Positions 32,365-42,526 of a stretch of 64,000 nt of DNA are shown here, piece after piece (position 1 is the stretch's first letter; each line of letters begins with the position of its first letter). The position numbers were made by a program, and so were the translations under genes. This DNA is from Heyndrickxia coagulans 36D1 (GTDB lineage Bacteria > Bacillota > Bacilli > Bacillales > Bacillaceae_C): positions 2,418,001-2,482,000 of the forward strand of contig NC_016023.1 in the NCBI RefSeq assembly GCF_000169195.2, given 5' to 3'. The notes beneath the pieces were generated by a model. It ran no database searches and was not told the origin of the DNA. It was given only the letters and a program-made list of their open reading frames with translations.

Positions 32365-33381
32365 GTGGATTGGTCGAAATTGGCAGAAAAGGTGATTGAA
32401 GGGTATGTGATAAGGGAAGAAGAGGCCAAGGAAATTTTAATGGTTCGTGATCATGAAGTATTGGCACTTGTCCATGGAGCCTATCAGATTCGCCGGCATT
32501 TTTATGGAAAAAAGGTAAAGTTGAATTTGATTATTAACGCCAAAAGCGGACTTTGCCCTGAGGATTGCGGCTACTGTGCACAATCGATTAAGGCAGCAAC
32601 AAAAATCGACCGGTATCCTTTGGTCAACAAACAAACGATTGTGGAAGGGGCAAAGGAAGCGAAAAAGAATAAAATTGGTACATATTGCATTGTGATGAGT
32701 GGGCGCAGACCAACCAACCGTGAAGTGGATGCAGTGATTGCGGCAGTTGAGGAAATTAAACGTGATGTGGAACCATTAAAAATTTGTGCCTGTTTGGGAC
32801 TCGTTACTGAAGAGCAGGCGTTTAAGCTGAAGGCAGCGGGTGTGGACCGATTTAATCACAATATTAATACGAGTGCAAATCACCATCCGAATATTACAAC
32901 CACACATTGTTATGAAGATAGGGTCAACACCATTGAAAACGTAAAAAAAGCAGGAATCTCCCCGTGTTCCGGTGTGATTTGTGGCATGGGGGAAACGGAT
33001 CAGGACATAATTGATATGGCATTCGCGCTCAAGGATTTGGACGCTGATTCCATTCCGGTCAACTTTCTGCATCCTGTTAAGGGAACAAAACTTGAAAATA
33101 TGGACGAATTGACACCGATTCGTTGTTTAAAGAATTTGTCCTTGTTCCGGTTTATCAATCCCACAAAGGAAATTCGGATTGCTGGCGGGCGGGAATATCA
33201 TTTGCGCTCTTTGCAGAATTTAGGGCTATTTATTGCCAACTCCATTTTTATTGGTGATTATTTAACGACAGAGGGCCAGGACGCAAAAGAAGATTACCAG
33301 TTAATTGAAGATCTCGGATTTGAAATAGAAGAAAATCCGTTCGAAACAGAAGGCCAGCAGTTCACTTTGTATCATTCGTAG
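32365..33381 (+). CDS. bioB: Biotin synthase
   Basis: The 338-residue radical-SAM enzyme inserts sulfur into dethiobiotin. The 4Fe-4S cysteines are C64, C68, C71 ([14 protein letters not shown]); further cluster ligands lie in [14 protein letters not shown] and [13 protein letters not shown]. The GTG at 32365 is chosen because AAAGGGGTGA lies 5 bases upstream; a GTG at 32356 is part of that site. It stands alone, without other bio genes, behind a BirA-like operator. Confidence 0.95.
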   Translation: MDWSKLAEKVIEGYVIREEEAKEILMVRDHEVLALVHGAYQIRRHFYGKKVKLNLIINAKSGLCPEDCGYCAQSIKAATKIDRYPLVNKQTIVEGAKEAKKNKIGTYCIVMSGRRPTNREVDAVIAAVEEIKRDVEPLKICACLGLVTEEQAFKLKAAGVDRFNHNINTSANHHPNITTTHCYEDRVNTIENVKKAGISPCSGVICGMGETDQDIIDMAFALKDLDADSIPVNFLHPVKGTKLENMDELTPIRCLKNLSLFRFINPTKEIRIAGGREYHLRSLQNLGLFIANSIFIGDYLTTEGQDAKEDYQLIEDLGFEIEENPFETEGQQFTLYHS

Positions 33382-33825
33382 ATACGCTTCACTCTTAAAC
33401 ACCCCTAATTCACGCTTGGCGACCTTTTTTCATAGCAAATGAAAAGCATTCTTTTTTTGGTACTGATCCACTTGCCAAAGGAAAGGAATGCTTTTTAGCT
33501 ATGGAATGGTAAAAACTGTGGCGCCCCCCAAACCATTCTTTTTATCATTCTCTCGTGATCTCGCGGAAATATTTCAGTCTAAATGGTTTAAATCTCAGTT
33601 GCTGCGGATAAATTTCTTCTCTCAATCCAGGCAATTCTCCGTTTTGGAGTGGTTTTTGCAATTTTTTTGATCGATCCCCTTTCAAATAGGCAAAATGTAA
33701 CCCTGTATAGGTATATAGACTCATTTAGAATGATTGTTCACTATTTTTTTCAAATTCGGGATAAAATTTACGAGATTTATTGATTATAATGGTGTTTGAT
33801 ACATAGAACAAAAGGAGGAGACAGA
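33382..33825. other. Gap between bioB and the lysozyme gene
   Basis: A large hairpin AAAAGCATTC/GAATGCTTTT (33442-33495) with a T-rich interior and T-run after it is a plausible bioB terminator. TATAAT at 33785-33790 is the likely -10 of the lysozyme gene; no good -35 is found. No gene is seen. Confidence 0.5.
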
Positions 33826-35646
33826 TTGCGAAGATTGATTTTTTTGGGGGGTGCGGGTTTTTTATTGCTGTTTGCGCTAAGTTTTGTGAAGCCTGCTTCA
33901 GCCGCCTCGTCTACCATGTATACGTGGACACCGTCGAAGCTTTATAAAACGGCGTCCGGCGCGGCTTACTCCAGAAATGTGAACAGCGGGACAGCGGTAA
34001 CCGTCTACAGCAAGTCAGGCAAGCGCTATAAGGTGAAAGCAGGTGGGAAAACAGGTTACATTTATGCTGATAACCTGACAAGGAGCAAAGTGAAAAAAGA
34101 GGACTATTTTGGTTCGAAAATTTATAAGCAGGCGGCAGGCGGCCCGTATGTTGCTTCCGTACCGGCGGGGAAGATGATGTATATCAAAATGGAAGCAACG
34201 AAAAACGGCATGTATCTGGCCCACGTGATCGGAACCGGGTACAGCGGCTATGTTGACAAAACCCATTTTATTAAACCGGTTGTAAAATATACGTGGATGC
34301 CGTCTAAATTATACACATCCGCAACCGGAAATTCGTATAACAAGACGATTAAAGATGGGCAAAAGGTGTCGGTTTTTAATGGGTCGCACGGTCGTTACCA
34401 AGTGAAAGCAGGCAATAGCTCCGGATATATTTATGCGAACAACTTAACCGGCTTGCTCGCGAAAAAAACGGTCTATGCTTCTTCCAAACTGTATACATCT
34501 GCATCCCATACAAAATATACGGCTGTTATTAGACCGAATCAGCAGGTGTATGTGAAAGAAAGCACCCAAAATATGTCCCATATCTGCGTCGTTGGGACAA
34601 CCCAAAGTGGCTGGATTTATACGAGCCACTTCACAAAACCTGCACCGGCAGCGGGTGGGAAAACGACGGGAACGGCAACCGGCAGCACGTCCGGATCTAC
34701 AGGGTCTGCCGCAGCAACAAGTGGCACGACCACAACGGGCAACACTGGATCAGGTTCTGCATCCGGAACGACTACAACGGGAAACACCGGATCGGGTTCT
34801 ACGTCCGGAACGACCACAACGGGCAACACTGGATCAGGTTCTGCATCCGGGACAGCTGCAACAGGCAACACCGGATCAGGTTCTGCATCCGGAACGACCG
34901 CAACGGGCAACACTGGATCAGGTTCTGCATCCGGAACGACCGCAACGGGCAACACCGGATCAGGTTCTGCATCCGGAACGACCACAACGGGCAGTACCGG
35001 ATCAGCCACTGCATCCGCCACGACGACAAAGGGACTGGATGTCAGCCATTATCAAACTCTGACACAAGACAGTTTTAACCTTATGAAGAGCCAGGGCTAC
35101 AATTTTGTCATTCTGAAAGCAACAGAAGGAAGCGGATATACGGATTCGAAGTTTTATACCTATTATAAGTATGCCAGAAACGCCGGCTTGTCGGTCCATG
35201 CTTATCATATGATCGGCAATTCCACCACCACTTCCGCACAGCATATTGCAGAAGCCAAGCATTTTTATCAAGTGCTGGCCCAAGCAAAGGCGAAAACCGG
35301 CTATGCGTTTACGGGCTACGCTTTCGAAGATATAGAACCTACCGGGACGAATAGCATTACAACAACTTGGTGGGCAAATGCGGCCCCGGCTTGTGCTGGC
35401 TATTTCTTAAATGAAATGCAGACGCTCGGGCAGGCGAAAGTGGGCATTTATGCCGGCTACTTTAATTGGAAAAGCTATCTTGAGGGCCATACAGATTCTT
35501 GGCCTAGCAATACCAAAATCTGGCTGGCACGATATAACATCACGCTCGGTACGAATGCAGACGTTTGGCAGTACACCGAAACCGGAACGATCGATGGCAT
35601 CACCGGCCATTTTGACCTTGATATCAGCTATGATCCTGATTTTTAA
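33826..35646 (+). CDS. Secreted GH25 lysozyme with SH3-type repeats and a Gly/Ser/Thr repeat linker
   Basis: The 606-residue protein has a signal peptide (MRRLIFLGG, cleavage near PASA-A), four SH3-like repeats (residues about 38-265, each with S-KLY and a GYIY or equivalent ending), a low-complexity linker, and a C-terminal GH25 muramidase (from GLDVSHYQ at 403). The catalytic acidic pair is probably D502 and E504 (FEDIEP). Its role would be peptidoglycan cleavage at the cell surface, with the SH3 repeats binding the wall. The TTG at 33826 has AAAGGAGGA upstream. Confidence 0.9.
   Translation: MRRLIFLGGAGFLLLFALSFVKPASAASSTMYTWTPSKLYKTASGAAYSRNVNSGTAVTVYSKSGKRYKVKAGGKTGYIYADNLTRSKVKKEDYFGSKIYKQAAGGPYVASVPAGKMMYIKMEATKNGMYLAHVIGTGYSGYVDKTHFIKPVVKYTWMPSKLYTSATGNSYNKTIKDGQKVSVFNGSHGRYQVKAGNSSGYIYANNLTGLLAKKTVYASSKLYTSASHTKYTAVIRPNQQVYVKESTQNMSHICVVGTTQSGWIYTSHFTKPAPAAGGKTTGTATGSTSGSTGSAAATSGTTTTGNTGSGSASGTTTTGNTGSGSTSGTTTTGNTGSGSASGTAATGNTGSGSASGTTATGNTGSGSASGTTATGNTGSGSASGTTTTGSTGSATASATTTKGLDVSHYQTLTQDSFNLMKSQGYNFVILKATEGSGYTDSKFYTYYKYARNAGLSVHAYHMIGNSTTTSAQHIAEAKHFYQVLAQAKAKTGYAFTGYAFEDIEPTGTNSITTTWWANAAPACAGYFLNEMQTLGQAKVGIYAGYFNWKSYLEGHTDSWPSNTKIWLARYNITLGTNADVWQYTETGTIDGITGHFDLDISYDPDF
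34723..35016 (+). repeat. Seven in-frame 42-bp tandem repeats in the lysozyme linker
   Basis: Each repeat encodes the 14-residue unit GTTTTGNTGSGSAS or a close variant. The copies are nearly identical, so copy number may vary between strains by slippage or recombination. The unit resembles flexible O-glycosylatable linkers of surface proteins. Confidence 0.92.
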
Positions 35647-35664
35647 AAGATGTTCTCAAAAAAA

Positions 35665-35692
35665 AACGGCGAGAAACTGCTCTCGCCGTTTT
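35665..35692. terminator. Bidirectional terminator after the lysozyme gene
   Basis: A perfect 10-bp stem AACGGCGAGA/TCTCGCCGTT with a 6-base loop is flanked by a run of A before it and T after it, so it can act on both strands between convergent genes. Confidence 0.85.
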
Positions 35693-35879
35693 GATTTGGC
35701 TTCCATCAGCATTGGAACATCCGGGCCAGCGCGCGGTATGATCGCAGAAATTTTCCCCGCCCGCTGGTTCAGGCCTCCACAAGCTTCCCGTTTGTTGCCG
35801 GCTCAGGTCTTTCGCATCTGCCAACTTTTCTATTGGTCAAGCGCCGGGCTGCCAAACGGCTCAGGCGGGGAGATTTTGA

Positions 35880-38111
35880 TCAGGCATCCGCAAATTCGCG
35901 GATTTTTTTAGCTGCTTTTCTGCTTGCCCCTCCCGGCAGGACAGTAAGCCCATAGAGTAAAAGCATAAAGAAAGCACATCCAAACAGCCATCTGTACAGG
36001 TGCCGGTTTATATGGGGACCGGTAATCTGTTTTGATACGGTAAACGTAAGGTCTGTTTTTGCCATCGGTTTGCCGTTTTGGTAAAATTGGCCCCCTCCGT
36101 ACAAATCCATCTGCTCAAAATGTCCGCTTGGGCCGTTCGCATGAAGGAACATCCGGGCATGCGCCGGTCCGTAGAGTTGTTCGACCCGGAGTGCATAATG
36201 CCTGTTTTCACCGGGCAAGGCTTTTTTCAAAAGAAATGCCTTATAGCCGTTTGTTTTTCGCTTATGGTTTGTAAATTTTCGTTCAAACACCATTTTTTGC
36301 CGCCCGCCGCTTTTATGCCATAAAGAAACGCGGTATGCGGCTTTACCGTGGAATCGGGCAGGCATAAAAGCGACCCGGTCGAAAGCTTTGTCTGCGATAA
36401 ACGTTTGGGTAACGGTATGATGCCGGTCAACAAGCGCAACAGGTTTTCCTCTGGCCGCCTGCTGGTTGACGATATAATCCTCGTATTTTTCGGTTGTTCC
36501 TGTGAATGCTTTTTCATTCCATTTGGCGCAAACGGCGAGCAGGACAATAAGGCTTAAAACGAGCAGCCAGTTTCCTGCTGTTTGCAGTTTCCATCTTTTT
36601 TGTGCCGGCAGCCATTTTTTTGCTTCCAAGAACTGATGCATCTTTTCAAGACCCCGTGCAGCGCAAAAAATCATCAATGGCGTGAACAGGAGGGAGTAGC
36701 GCGGTTCTGCTTCCCAAATAAAAATGAAAAACAAGTAGCTGCCAAATAAGCAAATTTGCATGAGTAATTGAACATCAAATCTTATTTTACGGAAGAACGT
36801 TAAGCCCGAAACGGCCAGCAAAAAGAGCGTTGCGATATGAAATACCTGGATGATAAACAACAGCACTTGATTCTGGTCTCCGTAAACATAACGGTATGCG
36901 GCGTTGTAATGGTCCATCCGCTGATTGTACTTGGCGTAGGCCTGATCGCCTTGTGAAAATGTGCGGAAGGCTTTTACCGCCCAAAGCTTGAGCAGACCGG
37001 ATGTACCCCTCGTTTCGATCCGCTGTTTGATCAGTGCATAATCCGCCTGTTTTTTTGCCTGTTGGGTGGGAAGACTTTCTGACAATCTCGTATCCGCGAC
37101 ATTGTATCGGCCTTCATTTGAAAGGCCAAGCGCCAGCCAGTGGGTTACCGGTGCCTTGATGGTCGCGTTTTCCCGGTAGCCGAGATGATGGTAATACGCC
37201 TCTGCCCCAAAAGTGACAGGCAAAAAAACAAGCATAATGAACGCTATTCGCAGCACGGTTTGTTTCAGCCGGAGCGTGTAGAGCATGTAGATCAAAAGGG
37301 CAGGCAAAAGCAATACCATATTTTCCCTTAATTGGCATCCAACAGCAAGCACTGCACCAAGCAGAAAAAGGTATACCGGGCGCCCCGTACGGCTGTGGCA
37401 GTACCAAAAATACACCGCCATGGACGGAAAGGCGATCGCAAGGCTTTCTGTATAAAAATACGGGATATAAAGAAAGAGCGGCAGCCATGTGATTGTGAAA
37501 ACAAGCAGTAAATTTCCCGTTTTGCGGCCGGATGTTTTCACCGCTAGCAGCCAGAGAAAAAAGATCCCAATATTCAGGAACAAAGCCGCTGCCAGCTTAT
37601 CAACAATCAAAAACCAGTCCGGATTTCCAAACGCAGCATAACGGTAAAGCAGGTAACGGGCAATGGTAATCGGTACATTGTTCGGGTACAGCTGTAAATA
37701 GTACTCATTTCCGAGCAATGTCCCGTGCTTTAATAAATACAAAGCTTCCAGATAAATATGGCCACCATCCACCTTGGGCGGCTGCACCCCGTGAAACAGG
37801 ATAAGAATCGCCGTTTCAATAGACAAAATAACGGCAAACAAAAAGGCTGCCATTCTTTTCAGCCCTTTGTCTGAAAGCCTTGCAAAAATGCGGCAACAGC
37901 CAAGATAAAACAGGATGGCCACTACGGAAAAGAGGAACAGCGCTGCCATCTGCCCCGTTGAAATATTCCATTTTCCATCAAGCAGCACGAAATGCGGGTC
38001 ATCTTTTTTGGCCCACAGCGGTGCGATAAAGAAACTGCCGATTGTGATAAGAGCGCATGACACCGTAAATATGATACTAAAAAGACTAATGGTTATCTTC
38101 TTCACGAACAT
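35880..38111 (-). CDS. Multi-span membrane glycosyltransferase, GT-C (PMT/ArnT-like) class
   Basis: A 743-residue protein with about 12 transmembrane segments in the first two thirds. A large extracytoplasmic part follows (residues about 520-700), then a final membrane span and a basic tail. GVQPPKVDGGHIYLEAL after the second or third helix and EAEPRYSLLFTPLMI are typical of lipid-linked sugar transferases of the GT39/GT83 kind. The acceptor is unknown; wall polymers or lipoteichoic acid are possible given the envelope genes nearby. GAGGTGA precedes the ATG. Confidence 0.75.
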   Translation of the reverse strand: MFVKKITISLFSIIFTVSCALITIGSFFIAPLWAKKDDPHFVLLDGKWNISTGQMAALFLFSVVAILFYLGCCRIFARLSDKGLKRMAAFLFAVILSIETAILILFHGVQPPKVDGGHIYLEALYLLKHGTLLGNEYYLQLYPNNVPITIARYLLYRYAAFGNPDWFLIVDKLAAALFLNIGIFFLWLLAVKTSGRKTGNLLLVFTITWLPLFLYIPYFYTESLAIAFPSMAVYFWYCHSRTGRPVYLFLLGAVLAVGCQLRENMVLLLPALLIYMLYTLRLKQTVLRIAFIMLVFLPVTFGAEAYYHHLGYRENATIKAPVTHWLALGLSNEGRYNVADTRLSESLPTQQAKKQADYALIKQRIETRGTSGLLKLWAVKAFRTFSQGDQAYAKYNQRMDHYNAAYRYVYGDQNQVLLFIIQVFHIATLFLLAVSGLTFFRKIRFDVQLLMQICLFGSYLFFIFIWEAEPRYSLLFTPLMIFCAARGLEKMHQFLEAKKWLPAQKRWKLQTAGNWLLVLSLIVLLAVCAKWNEKAFTGTTEKYEDYIVNQQAARGKPVALVDRHHTVTQTFIADKAFDRVAFMPARFHGKAAYRVSLWHKSGGRQKMVFERKFTNHKRKTNGYKAFLLKKALPGENRHYALRVEQLYGPAHARMFLHANGPSGHFEQMDLYGGGQFYQNGKPMAKTDLTFTVSKQITGPHINRHLYRWLFGCAFFMLLLYGLTVLPGGASRKAAKKIREFADA

Positions 38112-38412
38112 GGAGGACTCACCTCATGTAATGTTCTTTACGCATAGAATCCATTCTCTGGCATGTAATGGGTTGGTGGTGCATGAAAACAGTCTTTTTT
38201 ATCATGCCCCGCCGCCTGCACTTCGTATTCTTGCATAATTTTCCAGATTTCTCAAGGGACCAGTATAGCGACTTATTCTGAATAAACCGTGAGAATTCAA
38301 TGAAAAAACCCACAGTTTTTCAGCGACCAATGCGGCACGCGGGAAACTGGCGACAAGCCGGCCGGTGATTTACGTGAAAGGTTTTCCGAGCGAAATACCG
38401 CGCAGCACGGTT
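38112..38412. other. Gap between divergent envelope genes
   Basis: Apart from the dispersed repeat copy that follows at 38413, I see no gene in 38112-38777. The promoters of the two divergent genes must lie here but are not clear. Confidence 0.4.
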
Positions 38413-38490
38413 CTATATAAGTTTTTACATCAAGCCCGAGCACCAAATTGCACGATGACTGTTTTTTACAGCAGGCAACAGAACTGTGAT
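38413..38490 (+). repeat. Dispersed non-coding repeat, copy C
   Basis: This copy shares an extended segment (CTATATAAG, GTTTTTACATCAAGCCCGAG, CACCAA, TTGCA, GATGACT, TTTTTACAG, AGGCAACAGA) with copies on the opposite strand at 45461-45569 and 53418-53528. No terminal repeats or gene are seen. Confidence 0.75.
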
Positions 38491-38777
38491 ATATTCAGAA
38501 AAAATTATCGGCTGATTTCCATCCTTTTGCCAGGCTTGCATACAAAACAGCAAGGTGATGAAATGCTGGTCAAAACGCCCTTTAAAAGCCGTGCAGGCGG
38601 CTGCTGCTCAAAATACGGCCAATATTGGCAAAATACTTGTTGTAAGACATCCATTCGGTATACAATTCAATTGTTTAAAATCTGCTTTTTTGGTAAAAAA
38701 CAGAATGAACTTCCCGGCAATTGCGGAAGTCTATTTATTGTAAAAAGAACAGGCTTCCGGAAAAGGAGGAAGACAGC

Positions 38778-39947
38778 TTGGCTAAAGTGCTCATTTTACC
38801 GCTTTTAAAAATGCCGTCCGGCCATCATCAGGTCGCAGAGGCGTTAATGCATAAATTGAAATGTATGGACAGTACCATTGAAATGAAAAAAGTTGATTTG
38901 ATTTCCTATACGAGCGGGACGCTGGAGAAAATCGTCACGAAAATGTATTTGAAATGGATCCAGAAAGCACCGCGGACATACCAATGGGTGTACAAACATT
39001 TTATTTATGCGGATGCCGACCAGACCGCATTAATGAAACTCTATGAACTCTCTTTTATTAAGCAAATGGAAAAACTGATTGCCGAGGAAAATCCGGATCT
39101 TGTCATTTGCACGCACAGTTTTCCGTCGATGCTGCTCAGCCGGCTGAAGTCAAAAGGAAAAATTGATGTCCCGGTTATCAATGCGTACACTGATTTTTTC
39201 GTCAACGGCTTGTGGGGAAAGAAAGAAATTGACATCCATTTTGTGCCGAACCAAACGATCAAAACGACGCTCATCTGTAACGGCGTTCCCGAACAAAACA
39301 TTTTTGTCACCGGCATTCCGATTCATGAAGCGTTTAAAGAAAGAACGGTTTTGCGCCATACATCACGGAAAAAAATCTTAATATCCGGTGGCAGTAGCGG
39401 CCTCGGCGATCTGTACCGCCTTCTGAAGGCATTAAAACGGGAACAGCCGGGCAGGGCCGATTATTATGTGTTATGCGGAAAAAACGAAAAGCTGTATAAC
39501 AAGCTGAATGGATGGGGGATGAAACATATCATCCCGGTTCCCTATATCCAGTCCAGAAAGGAAATGAGCCGGCTGTACGATGAAGCGGATGCGATCATTA
39601 CAAAGCCGGGCGGTGTCACGATCAGCGAAGTGATTCAAAAAAAGTTGCCGATTTTTATCCACTCCGTCCTCCCCGGTCAGGAAGAAATCAATCTTGCTTT
39701 TTTGAAACAACACGGGCTTGTCTTTGAACTGGACTTCACCAAACCGGTGGAGGAACAGGTGATGGAAATTTTGGAAGACGGGAAGCAACTGGCCCGGTTT
39801 TACCGGCGGCTGCGCCAATACGGGAGCGAAATCGAACTCAGGGGGAAAGAATTTGATGTATTGATCCGCGGTCTGCTCGGCCGCAAAGCAAACCAAACGC
39901 CGGATAAAGTGCTGAAGGACCAGTACTATGTTTCAACCTCTTATTGA
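38778..39947 (+). CDS. Diacylglycerol glucosyltransferase-like protein (UgtP/MGDG synthase family, GT28)
   Basis: A 389-residue GT-B enzyme. The N-terminal MGDG-synthase domain starts VLILPLLKMPSGHHQVAEAL, and the C-terminal UDP-sugar site shows ILISGGSSGLGD, DAIITKPGGVTISE and LPGQEE. It probably transfers glucose from a UDP donor to a membrane lipid at the inner leaflet. The TTG at 38778 has AAGGAGG 9 bases upstream. A second member of the family lies at 42527. Confidence 0.88.
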   Translation: MAKVLILPLLKMPSGHHQVAEALMHKLKCMDSTIEMKKVDLISYTSGTLEKIVTKMYLKWIQKAPRTYQWVYKHFIYADADQTALMKLYELSFIKQMEKLIAEENPDLVICTHSFPSMLLSRLKSKGKIDVPVINAYTDFFVNGLWGKKEIDIHFVPNQTIKTTLICNGVPEQNIFVTGIPIHEAFKERTVLRHTSRKKILISGGSSGLGDLYRLLKALKREQPGRADYYVLCGKNEKLYNKLNGWGMKHIIPVPYIQSRKEMSRLYDEADAIITKPGGVTISEVIQKKLPIFIHSVLPGQEEINLAFLKQHGLVFELDFTKPVEEQVMEILEDGKQLARFYRRLRQYGSEIELRGKEFDVLIRGLLGRKANQTPDKVLKDQYYVSTSY

Positions 39948-40286
39948 TTTTTTTGCGGGGCGTCTATGGGGCCGTATTGCTGGAAAGGACTTGTCGTTTT
40001 TGTTTCCGGGTACTTTTACCATCTTCCTGCCGTGGAGTTCGGGCGCATGTTTCAGGCCGGCCCAACGCTTGCATCGGCTTTTTGCCGCCCGTTTTCCGGC
40101 CGGTATGGGGTACTCCTATCCAAATGAGGCGCTAAGCGGATGAAAAAAACTTCCTGATGGCGGAAAGGAAAATATGCCATAATGAACATGGAATGAAATG
40201 GGCAAGTGCACCTGCAATTTCCCGGCCGCTTTTGCACATGCCCGGGCAACGACAAAAGATCGCGTTGCTTAAGCAGGGAGTTGAAA
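39948..40286. other. Gap before the sigma-factor gene
   Basis: Several short frames run through 39928-40143 but none has a ribosome-binding site and recognisable product. A promoter for the sigma-factor operon is expected; no convincing ECF-type promoter was found. Confidence 0.35.
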
Positions 40287-40820
40287 ATGGTGGAGCAGGA
40301 TTTAACACAGTTGATCCGGCAGGCAAAAGCAGGAGATACAGATGCGTTTGCCGTGCTGGTGGCCCGGTTTAAAGGGGAGGTGTTCCGGCATGCATATGCC
40401 ATGACAGGCGACAGGATGGAAGCGGAAGATATCGCCCAGGAAGCATTTGTGAAAGCCTGGTACGCCCTGGATAAACTGGAACATGCCTATGCTTTTGCCT
40501 CCTGGATGTCGAAGATCGTCTCTCATTTATGCTATGACCGGCTGAAAAAAATGCGAAAAAAAGTGGATCTTCAGGCGGAAATAGAAGAGGAGCCACTTAG
40601 GAGGCCAACTTCCAATATCGACAACGCCAATTTGAGATTTGACATCCGCAGCGCGATGGAAAAATTGTCGCCGGAACACCGGGCAGCGATCGTATTGCGC
40701 GATATCCAGGGCTATTCCTATGAAGAGATCGCAGACATCTTGAACATCCCGCTTGGTACCGTCAAGTCGCGCATCAACACAGCGAGAAATATTTTGAAAA
40801 AAGAACTTTCAAGAGGGTGA
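40287..40820 (+). CDS. ECF-type RNA polymerase sigma factor
   Basis: A 177-residue sigma-70-family factor. Region 2 (residues about 12-78: RMEAEDIAQEAFVKAWYALDK, FASWMSKIVSHLCYDRLKK) and region 4 (about 118-172: MEKLSPEHRAAIVLRDIQG, YSYEEIADILNIPLGTVKSR) are both present. AGGGAG precedes the ATG. The anti-sigma gene starts 4 bases after its stop. The group (SigW, SigV or another) cannot be fixed; the neighbours suggest an envelope-stress regulon. Confidence 0.93.
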   Translation: MVEQDLTQLIRQAKAGDTDAFAVLVARFKGEVFRHAYAMTGDRMEAEDIAQEAFVKAWYALDKLEHAYAFASWMSKIVSHLCYDRLKKMRKKVDLQAEIEEEPLRRPTSNIDNANLRFDIRSAMEKLSPEHRAAIVLRDIQGYSYEEIADILNIPLGTVKSRINTARNILKKELSRG

Positions 40821-40824
40821 TCAC

Positions 40825-41331
40825 ATGGAAACACACGTCCGGGATTTATTGCCGGCCTTCATGGATGATGCGTTAAGTGAAACGGACCGAAAAATGGTTG
40901 AAGCCCATCTTGCCCTTTGCCCGGATTGCCGCCGCGAACTGGAAGAACTGGAGACGGTGAAGACGGAAATCAGCCGTTTTTACCATTCGGTTGATGTACC
41001 GGGGATCCAGTTTGAAAAGGCGGTTCTGGCTAAAATTATGCCGCAGGAAAAAATGGCGATGCATTACCGCGTTTTTGTCTGGTTCTTTGCGGTTTGCTGT
41101 GCCGCTTCTGTGCTTTGCGCCTACCCGGTGATGAGAAAACCGTTTTATGTCGGCATGAATATTTTTCAGGCCCTCTGCAATATTCTTTCAAGCGGCTTTC
41201 ATATTGCGCTTTCCATTCTTTCCGCGCTCCCGGCTTTGTCTGCGGGGATTATGGTGGTGATGGCGGTGATTTTGGCCGTTTGTATCTGGATTTTGTTTGG
41301 CCTTCTCACCATGAAGCCGGTGAAGGAGTAG
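40825..41331 (+). CDS. Anti-sigma factor with zinc-finger domain
   Basis: A 168-residue protein. The N-terminal anti-sigma zinc domain (residues 1-45) has H28, C32 and C35 (AHLALCPDC). Hydrophobic segments at about 80-103 and 108-160 anchor it in the membrane. It lies directly behind the sigma factor and should hold it inactive until an envelope signal triggers release. No cleavage partner is visible nearby. Confidence 0.88.
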   Translation: METHVRDLLPAFMDDALSETDRKMVEAHLALCPDCRRELEELETVKTEISRFYHSVDVPGIQFEKAVLAKIMPQEKMAMHYRVFVWFFAVCCAASVLCAYPVMRKPFYVGMNIFQALCNILSSGFHIALSILSALPALSAGIMVVMAVILAVCIWILFGLLTMKPVKE

Positions 41332-41334
41332 GGG

Positions 41335-42213
41335 ATGGAGAAAAAGATGAAAGCCGCAAAAATATTGATTTGCCTATTGTCCTTGCTCCTGCTTTTTCTG
41401 AGCGCAGGGGCGGGTTTCCACCCTGCGTTTGCAAAGGAAAAAAGAATGAGAATTATCATCCACGACCGGCATACGGTCATCCCGAAAAATGAAAAAGTCG
41501 AAAATGTCGTTGTGATCGGGAATAACGCGACCGTCAGCGGATATGTCAAAACAGCCGTCATTGTGATCAATGGGAATTTGAATATTCGTAAGTCAGCGGA
41601 TATCCGCGGCTCTGTATTTGTGCTCGGTGGAAATATCAAACAGCAGCCGGGTGCCCGTGTAACGGAACATGTCCTATCTATAAATATGAACAATAAAACG
41701 CTTGACAGTATGATTTTTGCCGCTGTCATGCTTCTTGCCCTCTGGTTTTTCCGGCTTTCCGCAAGCCTACTGTTGATTGTGTGCACTGTTTTGTTCGGCT
41801 TAGTCGCGAAAAAACCGTTTTTTTCTGGGATTCGGTCCTTCTACACGCGGCCCGGAAGGATGATCATTACCGGCTGCCTGCTGTCGCTTGTCGTCCTTGC
41901 GCTCAGCCTGTTTTTGACGATTACAGTGGTATTAATACCGGTTGTCCTTCTGTTATGCCTTGCTGTTTTTGTATCCCTCCTGGCAGGACTCGTGTTTCTT
42001 GGCCGGGAAATCGGTAGCACCTTTGCCGTTTTAAACGGCAGGCAGGAATGGCTGAAACTGTTAACGGGTGTGACGATCCTGATTGCCCTTTGCAGCATCC
42101 CACTCGTCGGGGAAGTCATTTTCCTGATTTTGTTCTGGTACTCGCTCGGGCTTTCGGTCACATGGCTATTTCAAAAATGGAGAAACAGGAAAAAACATGC
42201 GGCCGCAAAATAA
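41335..42213 (+). CDS. Membrane protein with extracytoplasmic bactofilin-like beta segment
   Basis: A 292-residue protein: signal-like helix (8-32), a beta-rich stretch (40-112) with repeated valine/isoleucine-glycine turns (VVVIGNNATVSG, VIVINGNLNIRKSADIRGSVFVLGG) as in polymer-forming domains, then several transmembrane helices (126-280). It is third in the sigma/anti-sigma operon, 3 bases after the anti-sigma stop, so it may be part of the sensing or response machinery. The function is unknown. Confidence 0.75.
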   Translation: MEKKMKAAKILICLLSLLLLFLSAGAGFHPAFAKEKRMRIIIHDRHTVIPKNEKVENVVVIGNNATVSGYVKTAVIVINGNLNIRKSADIRGSVFVLGGNIKQQPGARVTEHVLSINMNNKTLDSMIFAAVMLLALWFFRLSASLLLIVCTVLFGLVAKKPFFSGIRSFYTRPGRMIITGCLLSLVVLALSLFLTITVVLIPVVLLLCLAVFVSLLAGLVFLGREIGSTFAVLNGRQEWLKLLTGVTILIALCSIPLVGEVIFLILFWYSLGLSVTWLFQKWRNRKKHAAAK

Positions 42214-42231
42214 GGAGCCGCATGTTTTTTT
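42195..42231 (+). terminator. Terminator of the sigma-factor operon
   Basis: The stem ACATGCGGC/GCCGCATGT overlaps the stop of the last gene and is followed by seven T. Confidence 0.88.
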
Positions 42232-42526
42232 GTGAGTACCCGGTTGCGTTTTTTTGCCTGTCCTTGTTGAAAAAAAATTCCAAACGGGGTTTTTGTTTCC
42301 GAAAAAAGCCTTGCCTGTTTCTTTTTTTCGAAGCAAATTTTTACAGTGTTTTCCATAATTCGTTTAAATGGAAGAGTAGGAAAACAATGACCGCAAATTT
42401 TTATCGCCTATAAATGAACTTTTCTTTTACCCTCAAAGTCTATTGTATTGTATCGAAAGAGGCCGCATGAGAAGGAGAAGCGGCGCGTTTTCTGTAAACA
42501 GACCGAAAAGCAGGGGGGAAAAGAGA
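42232..42526. other. Gap before the second GT28 gene
   Basis: TTTACA, 17 bases, TTTAAA at 42340-42368 is a weak promoter candidate. No gene is seen. Confidence 0.35.

Noticed and set aside
34617-35021. Antisense frame of 134 codons with PVLPVVVVPDAEPD repeats
   Set aside because: It is the mirror of the Gly/Thr/Ser repeats of the lysozyme linker, and the sense frame has a signal peptide, a ribosome-binding site and known domains.
39928-40143. Frames overlapping the end of the first GT28 gene
   Set aside because: All three frames are open for some distance because of composition; none has initiation signals or family likeness.
42443-42526. N-terminal extension of the second GT28 enzyme
   Set aside because: An in-frame ATG exists, but the added residues are arginine-rich and foreign to the family, while the ATG at 42527 has a strong ribosome-binding site.
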